Origin: Rhizopus arrhizus
Taxonomy: Eukaryota; Mucoromycota; Mucoromycetes; Mucorales; Rhizopodaceae
Assembly: GCA_024220505.1 (NCBI GenBank)
Contig: JAKZZE010000038.1
Span: 1-64,000, forward strand
DNA: 64,000 nt
Direction of reading: 5' to 3'
Shown: piece by piece, positions 1 to 10,749 of the stretch
Numbering within the stretch: the stretch's first letter is position 1
Layout of the letters: each line of letters opens with the position of its first letter
The notes under the pieces: generated by a model
Seen by the model: the letters and a program-made list of their open reading frames with translations, nothing else
Database searches by the model: none
What the model was told of the DNA's origin: nothing
Translations under genes and position numbers: made by a program

Positions 1-329
1 TGAAAGCTAGATTTATATCATGTTCTGTGAAGCATTTATTGACAATTAAAGAAGCATCTCATGTAATATTTAAAAAATATTGCTCTCTTAACAATACAAC
101 ATTTTGCTCAAATTTCATTACAAATTTTACTACAGATAGATTGAAATTAGCTCAACTTTTAAAATATACGCGTTCCTTTGCAAACAGTATGCATTTTTGA
201 TGAAACCTGTATTTTGATCAAGTCATTAATTGTTAGGAATGCGTTTAGCATATCATCTGTTCTTTTTTTTCTTTTTTTTCTTTTTATTGGCATTATTAAA
301 GATTTCTTTATGAAAACTGCCAAATCACA
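1..329. other. No gene seen
   Basis: AT-rich sequence with no open reading frame that shows a recognisable domain. The two small overlapping ORFs on opposite strands near 160-400 are low-complexity, hydrophobic and run into the neighbouring repeat, so they are not called. Confidence 0.5.
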
Positions 330-395
330 GGGTTTTACGAGTATAGCCATAGTAGTAAGCTTAACCCTAGCCACAAGCATAAGCATAGATCACTA
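330..395 (+). repeat. Left part of a decayed 422-bp satellite unit
   Basis: The segment contains the motif series ..TAGCCATAG..CTTAACCCTAGCCACAAGCATAAGCATAG.., a degenerate match to the half-unit motif (CTTAACTTTAG, CATAGGCC, TATAAGCATAGCC) of the tandem arrays at 10750-12464 and 17300-19013. It ends at the TA target of the Tc1 element, and the rest of the unit resumes at 2045. Confidence 0.55.
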
Positions 396-2044
396 CACTA
401 GGTGAAAAAATAGGGACAACCTTTTCGAAAATTTCATTTCATGCAGCATATAGCATTAAGAGAAGGTCGCCTCATGACGCTAGCAATATGTTAAACCGAG
501 GTTAATGTATGAAGTATTTCATCAAAATATGATGAGCCAACTATGGAAAATGAGGGAGTAATGCATATATAATTGGCCGAATTTTAGATACTCCACAGCT
601 CAGTTTTAGACCATATTTCGTACTCTTCTAGTTTGACCTGGAATATCAGCTACAATTAAAATGCAAACCGATTCTAATATTAGCTATGCACGTTCCTATA
701 ATTAATAATATAAAATGAATGCTGTTTTCTTTCATTCATATATTCTTTTTTTTTCGTTATATTCTTCTTACTTCCTGCGAAATTTCTCTTACTTATGCTT
801 CGCGCTTTACCTCAAGACACGCAAGACAGCATCAAGTCTGCACTTATGAGCAATAGAAGCCCAAAGGATATTGTTGGTAAATTTGGTATCCATCCCAAGA
901 CAGTTAGGAGATATAGAAACAAGTTATTTGGGCCAATGGTACCCGCAACACGTGGTAGACATACACTTGTGTCATCTGCTACGAAGGAATATATCATGGT
1001 ATTACTGATTAAAGGAGCCCTAAAGACAGCCAAGGACGTACATCGGATGCTCATACAACTTGGGTATTCTATGACTTACCGTTCAGTAATAAACGTCCTT
1101 GTATCAATGGATTTTTATTCTAGGCGTAAAAAGAAGCAGCCTCTTTTACCTAATAACCACCGCAAGCAGAGGTTAGCATGGGCAAAGAAGTATCAAAACT
1201 GGTCTATACAACTGTGGCATCAAGTAGTGTTCTCCGATGAAACGAAGATCAACATTTGGGGATCTGATGGCTGCAGATACTATTGGACCCAGCCTGGTGA
1301 TGTCCTTCGTCCACACCACATAGATCTTTCAATGAAGCATGGTGGCGGCAAATTGGTAATGTGGGGATGTATAACTAGTGAGTGATCAGGATATGCGTGC
1401 CAGGTATACGATGGTACCATGGACTCCTTGGTGTACCAGCATATTCTTGGAACAACTTACATGAAAACGCTGAAGTACTATGGTATGAACAAGCGCACCA
1501 TTTACCTTCAACAAGATAACGACCCAAAGCACAAGTCCAAATCAACAATGTCATGGCTCCAACAAAACAAGGTCCAGTACATTAACGATTGGCCACCTAA
1601 CTGTCCGGATCTGAATCCTATAGAGCATATGTGGCACTTGCTGAAACTTAGGTTAAGCCTTTATGAACGAAAGGCCAGAAACATCGACGGGCAATGGGAA
1701 CGAGTTGACTTTGAATGGAACAAGCTAGATAAAGATGTTTGTAGAAGTTACATTGACAGCATGCCTGATCGCATAGCAGCAGTAATCAAATCAAAAGGGA
1801 GATTTACTCGTTATTAAATAAATACTACTCATTTTATAATATAACGATTATAAAATTATTGCGACTATTTCCTCTTTTCTTCCGCCATATGTTATCCTGA
1901 TCAGTTTTATATGTGGGAAACGTAATACTCACTACCTAAGGCTACGCTCTATAGGCATGGCTTGGATGTCGTACGGAGTGGAGGAGAAAAAAAAAAAGTT
2001 AAAAATTATTTTAGGGTAGGTTGTCCCTATTTTTTCACCTAGTG
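396..2044 (+). mobile_element. Tc1/mariner element 1 (short TIRs)
   Basis: The element is 1649 bp long and has perfect 27-bp terminal inverted repeats, 396-422 and 2018-2044, beginning CACTAGGTGAAAAAATAGGG. A TA dinucleotide lies directly outside each end (394-395 and 2045-2046), the classic Tc1/mariner target duplication. The single transposase frame at 795-1817 is on the plus strand and has one premature TGA. Identical ends suggest a fairly recent insertion, even though the transposase is now broken. It is inserted in a degenerate unit of the local 422-bp satellite. Confidence 0.93.
795..1817 (+). pseudogene. Tc1/mariner transposase with one in-frame TGA
   Basis: The frame is open for 341 codons apart from a TGA at 1383-1385. 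Translation on both sides of the stop matches Tc1-family transposase. The N-terminal part (codons about 1-100) has helix-turn-helix DNA-binding character with ...PKTVRRYRNKLF. The catalytic DDE domain shows VFSDETKINIWGSDG (first Asp), LQQDNDPKHKSK (second Asp) and CPDLNPIEHMW (Glu). I count 35 residues between the second Asp and the Glu, one more than the usual Tc1 value of 34. It ends KGRFTRY, the normal Tc1 C-terminus. The enzyme would bind the terminal repeats and cut and paste the element into TA sites. The stop falls between the first two catalytic residues, so no active protein is expected without read-through. Confidence 0.9.
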
Positions 2045-2190
2045 TATGTGTAAAAAGGTCTTTTTGTCCCATATAGATATCAAACAGTGTGCATCCAGTG
2101 TGTCTGTCATCACTCCAATCACTCTGATCATTCCGAAAGTAAACGTGTAACCACAGGATTTCAGGGTATAACCATATTAGAGAAAAAAAA
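2045..2190 (+). repeat. Right part of the decayed satellite unit interrupted by Tc1 element 1
   Basis: The sequence resumes with TATGTGTAAAAA..CTTTTTGTCCCATATAGA..GTGTGCATCCAGTGTG..ATCACTCC and later AACCACAGGATTTCAGGGTATAACC. These follow the same order and spacing as TATGTGTAAAAATGGCTTTATCCC..GGGTGCACTTAGTGTTGG..ATCACTCCG and AACCACAGGATTTTAGGGT in the satellite arrays. The Tc1 element therefore sits inside one satellite unit. Confidence 0.7.
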
Positions 2191-2750
2191 GAGCAATTTT
2201 AGGATGATGTCAAACCTTTTAGGTCCAAGTGGATACTATATCAGCTCGTCAACCAGACGTCGACTAATTCAAAACAGGTTATGAAACTACCACTTTACAA
2301 AAAAAGTGGAAAGACGAAAGAAAGAGAAAGAAATTAAAAATCTCCTTCCCTTTAATAGTGCGGGATTAAAAATATTGTAGAAATTTATGCCTTTTCCCTG
2401 TCACAAAATTTTTATTCAAATCAGACGGTCACAGATAATCCTAATTTTTCTTTTCAAGCACTTGGCCAAGTAAATAGGCAGCAGGAATAATTTATCTAAT
2501 GAAGGTTCGTCTGTCAAAGTGAATCGCACTGTCTAGTGTGTTTTGACTTATTTTTGTTGCTATGATTTGGGGATTTTTCCTTTTGGTAACGTCTGTTAAA
2601 TTATATATACAAAAGCCAATAGCCGATTAGAAGCAAAAATGGCGCAAAAATGGTATCATAGTCCACCAATAATAACAACCGATTATGGAATTGCGTGATT
2701 TCTGTCAGTTATTGTGTTATCGTTACATTTTCGCCGTCCACTTCATATCG
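2191..2750. other. Intergenic, no gene seen
   Basis: AT-rich upstream region of the 2837-5595 gene. I see no ORF with coding character and no repeat that recurs elsewhere in the window. Confidence 0.45.
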
Positions 2751-2760
2751 TTATAAATAC
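2751..2760 (+). promoter_or_regulatory. TATA-like box upstream of the unknown 800-residue gene
   Basis: TTATAAATAC lies about 77 bp before the start codon at 2837, followed by a T-rich stretch (ATTCTTTTTTTTTTGC). The position suits a fungal core promoter; the assignment is by motif and distance only. Confidence 0.4.
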
Positions 2761-2836
2761 CGTGGACTAATTTTTCATTCTTTTTTTTTTGCTTTATTAT
2801 CTTTCTCATTTATTCTTTTTTTCTGCTACTCACACT

Positions 2837-5595
2837 ATGTCTGACTTATATCTCGAACCTTATGTTGAAATTGTCTCCCACGATAACTCTAGTGAGTTTG
2901 TAGAGCCGTTTGTTGAAATCAGTACTCGTACACGTTCGCGTGAAGGTAACTTAATTATTTGGCATCCATAAATATCTGACATTTCTTTTAGATGAAGCTG
3001 AACATATCGTACGCCCCGTCAATGCTTTGTCCATATTGGATCGTCAACGGTATTTTAACTCCCAAGGTACATTTGCGAAATACTTTGTATATAAACATTA
3101 AATGAATAATTTATAGCCTCTATGGGAGTTGAGGAGTTTGTGAACTGCTCATCTGATGCTAATCAACAAACATTCAACGATATATTTCAGCATATCCTTG
3201 GATGCGTTTATGACGGTGCCAGTGATCAATTATCTCCTGCATTTGTAGATAACGTATGTAAAGCAGTTCCTGGTGAAGTCAGTGTTTCCACAGACATCGA
3301 CTCCTTTGCATATGTTAGTCATGATGTACCACTTAGAAACTCCTGTGGCCTTATTGTCAGGCCATTATATTCAAGTAGTTACATGTCGGATACTGGTGTA
3401 ACTTGGTCTCACGATGTTTATACCAAGAATGTCAGTGTTGGCGTCCACAGGATCCCTAACGTGCAGCTTTTAAAGACTGAAAAACTTCAGGTATATCATC
3501 TACTTTTAAGGTGCAACAATTTAACAAATGCTTATAGGTTTGTATTTGTTTCCCTCGTATTTACCAGGAGCTTGCTACAACCGAAGGTGTAAGTCCATCA
3601 TATCATGTACCCAGTCACTATCATGTTCAGTTTGTGGACCTTGTTCTCCTTCCGGCTTTGGGTGTAGTCTTTGATACTTCAGTGGTGCCTGTACCTCTAG
3701 ATTATGAGTCTGCTGCTCATTCCGGTATGGGAAAAAGCATGTACATTAGCATGAAAGAGTTTGCTAGGCTAGACGAAGCAATGAAGAGTATTCTATCGCA
3801 TAATCCAGGCTTAAATTCTGTTTTTGGTGATTTCTTTTTTGTAACCTGGGGAATGGGCATAAAATCTCGATTTTCTGGGGATGAGACATTTATTGATGCT
3901 TTGGCTTCCCAAGGTTTTGTATGGGATCGTGTTGACCTACAGAACTTTTATTTGGACTTAGGAGTCAACTTTGGATGTCCTCAGCACGGTGTTTCTGGCA
4001 TTTGGTCCACAGGTGATAGTAGAACCTTTCGCGCTATAATAGAGAAGTTTATTGGTTCAAAAGAAAGCTTTGTTTTAAGAAAGTATCGACATGATCCTTT
4101 TTGTGATCACTTGGGTATTGGTGGCTTTAGGTATTCAAGTTCAAAATCTGATTTTATCAGGGTCACTGCATACTCTCATTCAAAAGAACCGTTTTATCGC
4201 CGGTCTGCTATGGGTGAAAGGCATGGAGAAGACTTCCAACCGGATGAAGTACTTAAAGTTTCACCACACTTTATCAAGCATGTAGTAAGTAAACAATTTA
4301 TATAGTATACCAGACTTAAGCGTCTAATGATATATAGAAAAAAATAAAACACTGCTTAGCATTAATGAAGTCCAAATCTTATGGAGTGCGACTCGAGGTG
4401 CGCTTTACGGCAAATAACTGGGACACTTTATACTACCGTACTATGAAATTGGCCAAGTACGTATTTGTCATAGCATATGCAAATATTCTAACGTCGTTTT
4501 TTTAGAGATGAACTTCCAGTCCACATTAATTGGTACAAGTCCCATGCTATTTGGTCGTTTGTAGAGAACCGTTTAGATGCGCTTGTTGCAATAGCCAAGA
4601 ACTTCCACAGCCAAGCAGAGACAAGGTATACAGCAAGCCAACTCACAGGTGTGGCTTTCGTTGCGTTTATGCTGTCGTCGCTAGTACATCGACCGTCCAA
4701 TCGTAACTGGTGGCTTCCCTTCGCTGACCAACTGAAAGCCCACCGGTGCCGCAAGTCAATGGCTTTGTTTGTACCTGGTCTCTTCACGTTATCTAAAGAT
4801 AACACTCGCTGGTCCTGTGCAGTAAGCTTAAAGCAGCATCTACACGGTGTCTTGCATAGGGACGTCTTGAACAAGATGACTCCTGATCTGCAAGATACTC
4901 TTGAACTGCCTAAATGGCATTACAATGCGCCCACCAATATAAGAATGAAAGAAGTGGAAACAAGTATAAACTTTGATCTTAATTTATATGCTCCATACAT
5001 AGATCTTTCTAACAAAGAAAATTACTACTGGAACCGTGCTGTGCTCTTTATAAGCCATTATGGCTTAACCGATGCTTCTGTAGAGCCTTTTGTCAATTTG
5101 ATGATGCACGAAGTTATTTCCAAATTTTCGAAATGGACCAAATACTGCAAGGACAAAGAGTCATATCAAAAGCTGCAAGCGTATGGCTCAAACTTCTTTC
5201 GTGATAAAAATTATATAAAAGACATTATAAAGGTACTATAGTAAATCTTTGATCTTTTTTTTATATTAAACTTCTTATAGGACGGTCATTACAATATCAT
5301 CAAGTCTGCTCATACAAGACGACAAATAGAAAACCTACTTCTCCCCAGCTACAATGAAATATTAAGTAACACCGAGTCTGTTGCTTTCCAACACCCTTTA
5401 AGCTCATGGAAATTAATTCAGTCTCGGGCGTGTTATGTAGTTTTATGCCTAAATAATCCACATTTGCAATCAGACCTCAACAGATTTCGTCAAGCCATGC
5501 TTAAATATATATTTAGCAAGTTTATGTTTATACCAAGAATTGCAAAGGACAGAATATGGACTGTAAGCAAAGGGCTACTCTTTTATGAAATTTAA
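2837..5595 (+). CDS. Seven-exon gene, 800-residue protein of unknown family
   Basis: I do not recognise this family. The model joins 2837-2945, 2992-3066, 3117-3490, 3568-4284, 4371-4456, 4506-5232 and 5281-5595. All six introns (45-86 bp) have GT/AG ends and every phase fits, giving 801 codons with no internal stop. This makes a working gene likely. The protein starts MSDLYLEPYVEIVSHD. The middle is rich in aromatic and polar residues (..SPSYHVPSHYHVQFVD.., ..VTWGMGIKSRFSG..), and the second half has basic, His/Trp-rich stretches (..LKQHLHGVLHRDV..). No signal peptide, membrane segment or cysteine cluster is evident. The last exon could extend further, because a GTAAGC lies just before the final 11 codons. 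It stands alone among mobile elements, so a transposon-encoded or expanded accessory protein is possible. Confidence 0.72.
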
Positions 5596-6122
5596 CTTTT
5601 TATTTATTTATATTATGTCTTTTTATGTACAATATGCAAAAAAATAAACATCCTTTAAAATGTACTATTCCTTTCTAAAAAACTTTAATTATCTGTTTAT
5701 TTTACGGCGATTGTTTAAGTTGAAGAAATATCTCGCTAACCGTCGTAATACCAGCATAATATATTATCCAAAGAAGGGCCTTGTTAACTTTTTTAGGTAA
5801 AATTGCTGTTTGCCTGAAGATTCACTGGACATTCATACCTACTACTATGTTGCATTACTGATACAGTATTCATACAAATAGGATGGTTCTGGTATGAGCT
5901 TTTATAAAGCGGGCACTTATATCAGACATATAGGGAACTGTGCTACTTCGCATTATATAAAATTATAAATTTCATCAAATTTTTGACAATGCAATATCCT
6001 TTTGTTTTGGGAGTAGCTGTTATGAACGTAGTTACTTCTATACGATGCCAGAAGATGAACAAGTATAACCGTCCTTTTTACAATATGAATATTTTTTGTC
6101 AGAGCAAAAGATCTATGCTAAC
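5596..6122. other. Intergenic, no gene seen
   Basis: Downstream flank of the 800-residue gene. It is AT-rich with no coding ORF and no repeat that I can match elsewhere in the window. Confidence 0.4.
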
Positions 6123-6462
6123 TATCATGTTTTGACATGTCAATAAGATACAGTCTTATCATTCTGGACTAAATCTTTACAAATGAGTTTGAATAAGAAT
6201 AGATCCTGATAATTCTCACTGCCCTAAACAGCCAAGCTTCACTTTCATCTCAACAGTTGTTTATTAACATCAGTTTATAAAATTTTTCGTATACATGTCA
6301 AATCATATCGGTCGTAACTACTCTTTGTCATCTAATCTCAGGTCTTGCTCAACTAATATAAATAGCCTTGAAATCTTTTTTTAATAAAAGTATTCCACGT
6401 TATAACTATCGTTTGGTCTCGTTTGTTCTTCTTTGTCCTATTTTTATACTTAAAACACTTTA
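6123..6462 (+). repeat. Solo LTR-like repeat, family B, copy 1
   Basis: About 340 bp closely matching 17457-17797, which has TG...CA ends and a 5-bp target duplication. Shared landmarks are TTGACATGTCAATAAGATACAG, ACTGCCCTAAACAGCCAAG, TATACATGTCAAATCATATCGG and ATCTCAGGTCTTGCTCAA. The ends here are mutated (TA...TA instead of TG...CA). The flanks CTAAC and CTACC match at 4 of 5 bases, consistent with an old target duplication. Confidence 0.7.
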
Positions 6463-8579
6463 CTACCTATCGGCGTAAAGTCCCACAGCATATCTTTCTG
6501 GTTGTATGTCCTACTGCAGCCAAGTTTCCGTGTATCAACTCCGAGAGTTGAAAGAGATGAGTATGAAAATTTAATGATTTGGCTTTCAACTAGCCTAAAA
6601 TATTACCAATGGCTATATGGATATATTTAAGTTGTCAAAAGACATTATGGAAGATCACATAGCATACTTGACTAAAACTATGCTCATTTTTCATTATGTA
6701 TGTAATCAAATGCAACTTCAAAATCCCTTGCCATTTTTTGTTTGCTAAATATTATAAGCTATTCTTTATCGTTACATCAAAATTTATGTTGATGGAAATA
6801 CTATTTTGCATCAAAAGTATACTATTAGACAACTGCTAATCTTGACCGTAAAGTTTGACCCTGAGAGCAACAGTATCCTCGCAAATTTAGCCAATGCTGA
6901 TATTTACATGCGCTAAATCGCGTTTATTGTAGATTTCTCATGTTGTCTAATTTTTTGATTACTCGGACTACGAGAAATAACCTCAAAGTCGATTTTTGAT
7001 AAACCCATTCAGCACTTGGAATCCTTATTGTGCTCTTATTGTTTACGTACTATATTCTTTATGCTTTAAGCATCTACTTGACAAAAATACATGCCTATCA
7101 TCGTTCCTTGGTATGCCATGAAGATAATAACTAACATATATACACTGTTTTCCCTATATGTTCCAACCTTCGAATGTCTTTTTTCAGTTATTAAGTTGAT
7201 GTACTTGTCAGGGTTTAAATATTTAACAGGTTCAATCAGTCCCAAAAGCGTTTATTAATAAGTCTACACATACGTGTTTAATTTCCTAGCTGTTAAGTTT
7301 TACATCATTTAGGTTTGCATCGTACTATGCAATTGAAAAAGCATAAAGTTGCCTATACTGAGACATGCGCTACTTAATTTCGAAGACAAGAAAGCCCCAA
7401 GTCCAAGCCTAGAAGCACAGACACATCTCCTAATAGGAGGGCCAACCCAACTTTCACCATATATCAGGCAATCCTTATCACAAAATGAGTTGACAGATGG
7501 CCATTACGTTATGCTCTGTATGAGAGCTTTAGATGCTTGGTTATTGCTCCTTCACTCTTCTCATAGTAACTCTGTATATTTTCCTTCCCACCAAACTAAA
7601 AATATTTCTAGGTATGCCATTGATGGATACTATAGAAGTTGTCCGGCTTCAAGCGAGGCGATTGACCGCGGTAGATAGTAATGTAAAATATCCGGCTTGT
7701 TTATGATCTGCAATCAACAGAGATAACCCCTAGTTTAACATCCTATCTGCCTTCCTTTTTACGAAGAAAAGGTAAAATTCTAATTCATTATTAAAATTGG
7801 AGCGAAGAAGCATTTGTTTAACGACGGCTTGGCGAAACTCATAATTTTATTGCTTAGAACACTTTAAATTTAGCTTCGCCTGTTACATGTGCCGATAAAG
7901 CATTGCCGAATATTGATTATTTATTTTGTAGTAATTTCGTCGGTCCATAGACAGATTAACAAAATTGCATTTATCTCCACGGCTATGCACGTGATATGCA
8001 TGAAACTTGCACCAAAGATGTAGAAAAAAATTAGCTTTTTGCCGGTATAATTTTTGCAAACATCAAAAAAGTTTTCGCGAAGATATTCAAAGTTTTGCTC
8101 AAACTTCTAATTTCTGAGTTTAAATCAATTTAACAATAGAGCCGCTCTGCTAGTTTTTAGCAGAAAAGTAGTTGTCAACATGCTAAATTTGTTCTAAATC
8201 ATTCATGTTGGCTTCGACACGTATATGCAAGAGCTTATGAAGTACTATATAAGTAAATATATTCTTCTAAAACATTGAGATGAAACAACTAATTATGTTT
8301 CAAAATGGTAGGAGGTCTTAAATTTTGCGAAATCTTATACGCGATGGGAAAAGAAACAACGAATTTGAGTAAATGCTACACATATATAGGTAATATCGGA
8401 ACAAGAATAAAATATATATAGTATAAAAACTTACCTTTCAGAAAGAAAGTTTGCTTTTGGTAAAGAATGCTGACATTGATATCATCTCTAATGGTTGGTG
8501 GTAAATCACATCCATTTGTGAGCATAAAGTAAGTCATAGACCAATAGAGGCCTTTACATATGTTGTTATTTTTCATTGT
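6463..8579. other. No gene seen
   Basis: AT-rich region of about 2.1 kb. A 109-codon frame at 7349-7678 begins at a non-ATG codon and matches nothing I recognise. A 66-codon minus frame at 8376-8576 is followed by an intron-donor-like sequence, and the same context (ATATATA..AACTTACCTTT.AGAAAG) recurs at 28825-28860 inside the CACTA-like element. This suggests a shared decayed element rather than a gene. Confidence 0.4.
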
Positions 8580-8970
8580 TCCAGTAAAAATTAATAAAAC
8601 AATCAGTTTACTTGAAAATTAAAACGGTGTGCTTGTATCCGTTTATTTTAACTGTCTTCGAGCAAAAGGTGAACAAAGCTTCTTTATACTTTTATTACTT
8701 TTAGAAGAAACACGTATCTATTAATTATAATGTAACAGCATGTGTACATTTATAAAGACTCTTCGTTAGGTTAATGTTTTCATTTGAATAAGGAGACTTA
8801 ATAGCTATTCTTTTACTACTCCCAGTTTTTTTGGTTTCATCTTTTCCAGAAGAAACTGTTTTGTTACGTTCTCTTACATGCGTCAGATGGTCTAAACCTA
8901 GGCCCACAGGTTATCTTCCTATTATTAACTTTTTTTAAATAAAGCAATCGCAAAAAGCTTTTGGTTCGTC
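8580..8970 (+). repeat. Dispersed repeat matching the interior of the CACTA-like element
   Basis: The sequence aligns with 31410-31840. Shared landmarks are TGTGCTTGTATC.GT, CAAAGCTTCTTT, TATAATGTAA.AGCAT.TGTA, ATTTTCATTTGAATAAGGA and TTTTGTTACGTTCT.TTACATG. It is probably a fragment of a relative of the 27661-32164 transposon. No inverted terminal repeats were found around it. Confidence 0.6.
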
Positions 8971-8994
8971 ATTTTTTGACATATTGTTCTATTC

Positions 8995-9850
8995 TAGCAT
9001 ACTTTAGCTATGTCTTATCTTCAAGTTTTAAGAACCTAAAACAGTGAATTCTTTCCCAAGGGTTTCTTACAGCCTTTTCCCTATTACTCGGTCATGACTA
9101 GTTCTACTCCTTTAACTCACTACAAGCTGTTCTAATATAGCTCCTGATGCAATGAGACATAAATGAAAAATAGATCTACTTAAGAAATAATTATAAACAG
9201 TCCACTTGCATAACCAGGAACAAGTCGTAAGTGTTGTAAACATAGTTATTTTCTATATGATATCAGTTGTATTAAAATAAATAACGATACACAAAAAGAT
9301 TAAACTATTATTGAACAATTCCACACTTTTCCAAATTTAGAACAATAAAATCAATATCTGTCATCCTAGAGAGTCTAATCAATTGTCAACCCCAAAAGTA
9401 ATTAGATCAAAAATAATGGACTGGTTATTATTTCTATTGTTCAATTTCAGATGCATATATTAGAATATCGACAAGCTTTAGCTTAATCATTGGTTCTTCA
9501 GCACGACATCGTGACCGAGTCTATATCTTTTATATCTACGCTCACAAAGAATATAAATAGATGCCAACTTTTTATCCATAAAGCGAGGCCTTTTCGCAAT
9601 ATAAAGAAATCTGCAATAAAGAAGGATTTTAATTTTATATTGCTGCTATTGTTTTTTTGTTTAATTTTTTATTTAATCTTGCGATTAAAACAGTAAGATC
9701 AAAGTTTATTCATACTAAATCCACATCTATAATTAATTAAAGTCTATTGAAAGGGACTTAATTGAGACGCCATGAAAAGGATGCAAAAAGTAGATGCATC
9801 AGTATTAAATAAGGACAGGTCTTTCAACATTTCGTCAAATTTTTTAGTCT
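8995..9850 (+). repeat. LTR-like repeat D, split by a solo LTR
   Basis: The parts 8995-9231 and 9698-9850 together align with 48170-48550. Shared blocks include ACTCCTTTAACTCA.TACAAG.TGTT, TAATATAGCTCCTGATG, AAACAGTCCACTTGCATAACCAGGAACA and CATGAAAAGGAT. The alignment is continuous once the 461-bp LTR at 9232-9692 and one copy of GTAAG are removed. The block near the end, ATGAAAAGGATATAAATACC in the other copy, looks like a TATA region, so this may itself be an LTR. Confidence 0.65.
9232..9692 (+). mobile_element. Solo LTR, family A, with intact 5-bp target duplication
   Basis: The LTR is 461 bp, starting TGTTGTAAACATAG and ending GCGATTAAAACA (TG...CA). It is flanked by a perfect 5-bp duplication GTAAG (9227-9231 and 9693-9697). 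Related copies lie in inverse orientation at 15928-16389 and 49293-49752. A TATA-like stretch is present (AAGAATATAAATAGATGCC). No internal retrotransposon sequence remains, so it is a solo LTR left by recombination between two LTRs. The 68-codon frame inside it is an LTR shadow. Confidence 0.9.
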
Positions 9851-9854
9851 TCTA

Positions 9855-10203
9855 ATTTTGCGGCTTGACACATACGTCAATAGGATATAGTCTTAATATT
9901 CTCGACAGAATATTTTACAAATGAGTTTGAATAAGAATAGATTCTGATAATCCTCACTGCCCTAAACAGCCAAGCTTCACTTTCATCTCAACAGTTGTTT
10001 ATTGACATCAGTTTATAAAATTTTTCGTATACATGTCAAATCATATCGGTCGTAACTATTCTTTGTCATCTAATCTCAGGTCTTGCTCAATTAATACAAA
10101 TAGCCTTGAAATCTTTTTTTAATAAAAGTATTCGACTTTAGAACTATTGTTCGGTCCCTTCGACTCTTCAGTATCCTCTTCTTATATTTAAAACGCGTTG
10201 TAG
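9855..10203 (+). repeat. Solo LTR-like repeat, family B, copy 2 (degenerate)
   Basis: The segment aligns with the family B LTR at 17457-17797 through ACAAATGAGTTTGAATAAG, CACTGCCCTAAACAGCCAAG, ATACATGTCAAATCATATCGG and AATAGCCTTGAAATC. Its ends are poorly conserved, so no target duplication can be defined. Confidence 0.6.
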
Positions 10204-10749
10204 TTTACAAACCTTGCCTTCAGAGCTAAAATGTCAATCCTTTAACAATTGATTGCAATACAGTTTCCCAAAAATGACCGACTGTAACGGAAGATACATA
10301 TTTTAAAGCATGAATACGCACCGCACAATAATACTAATCAAACGACAAAATTTTTTCGTTTCATAACGCCGATAGCATCACAACATAAATTCAATAAAAG
10401 AAAAGGAAGTTCAACGGTTGATCCAAAAAAGTAGTAACCGGACAGGATACTGATGATTAGTAAGGCGCTACTAGCTGACGAATGACGTCATAATTCCAGT
10501 GACCAATTTCAATGCTTAACACTATCCTCAAATTTGTCACCTACTATATTGGACACGGTCTATAAACATTTTTGGCCCTCTAATAATGCCGTTCACTGCA
10601 AAAATCTATCAAGGCTTTGGAACAAACAATCGACTACACAAATACAAAACGTAATTGATACAAACCTATTCGTACACATTTTCAAAAATACATAAAGTTA
10701 CCATCTGCAGATAATAAACTGGACAGAAAGCCACAAAGACCTCTTACAA
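10204..10749. other. No gene seen
   Basis: AT-rich stretch between the LTR repeat and the satellite array. I see no coding frame and no further repeat. Confidence 0.4.

Noticed and set aside
4488..4874. A 128-codon minus-strand frame
   Set aside because: It is opposite exon 6 of the well-supported seven-exon gene.
7349..7678. A 109-codon frame as a gene
   Set aside because: No ATG at the start, no recognised domain, no splice partners; surrounded by LTR remains.
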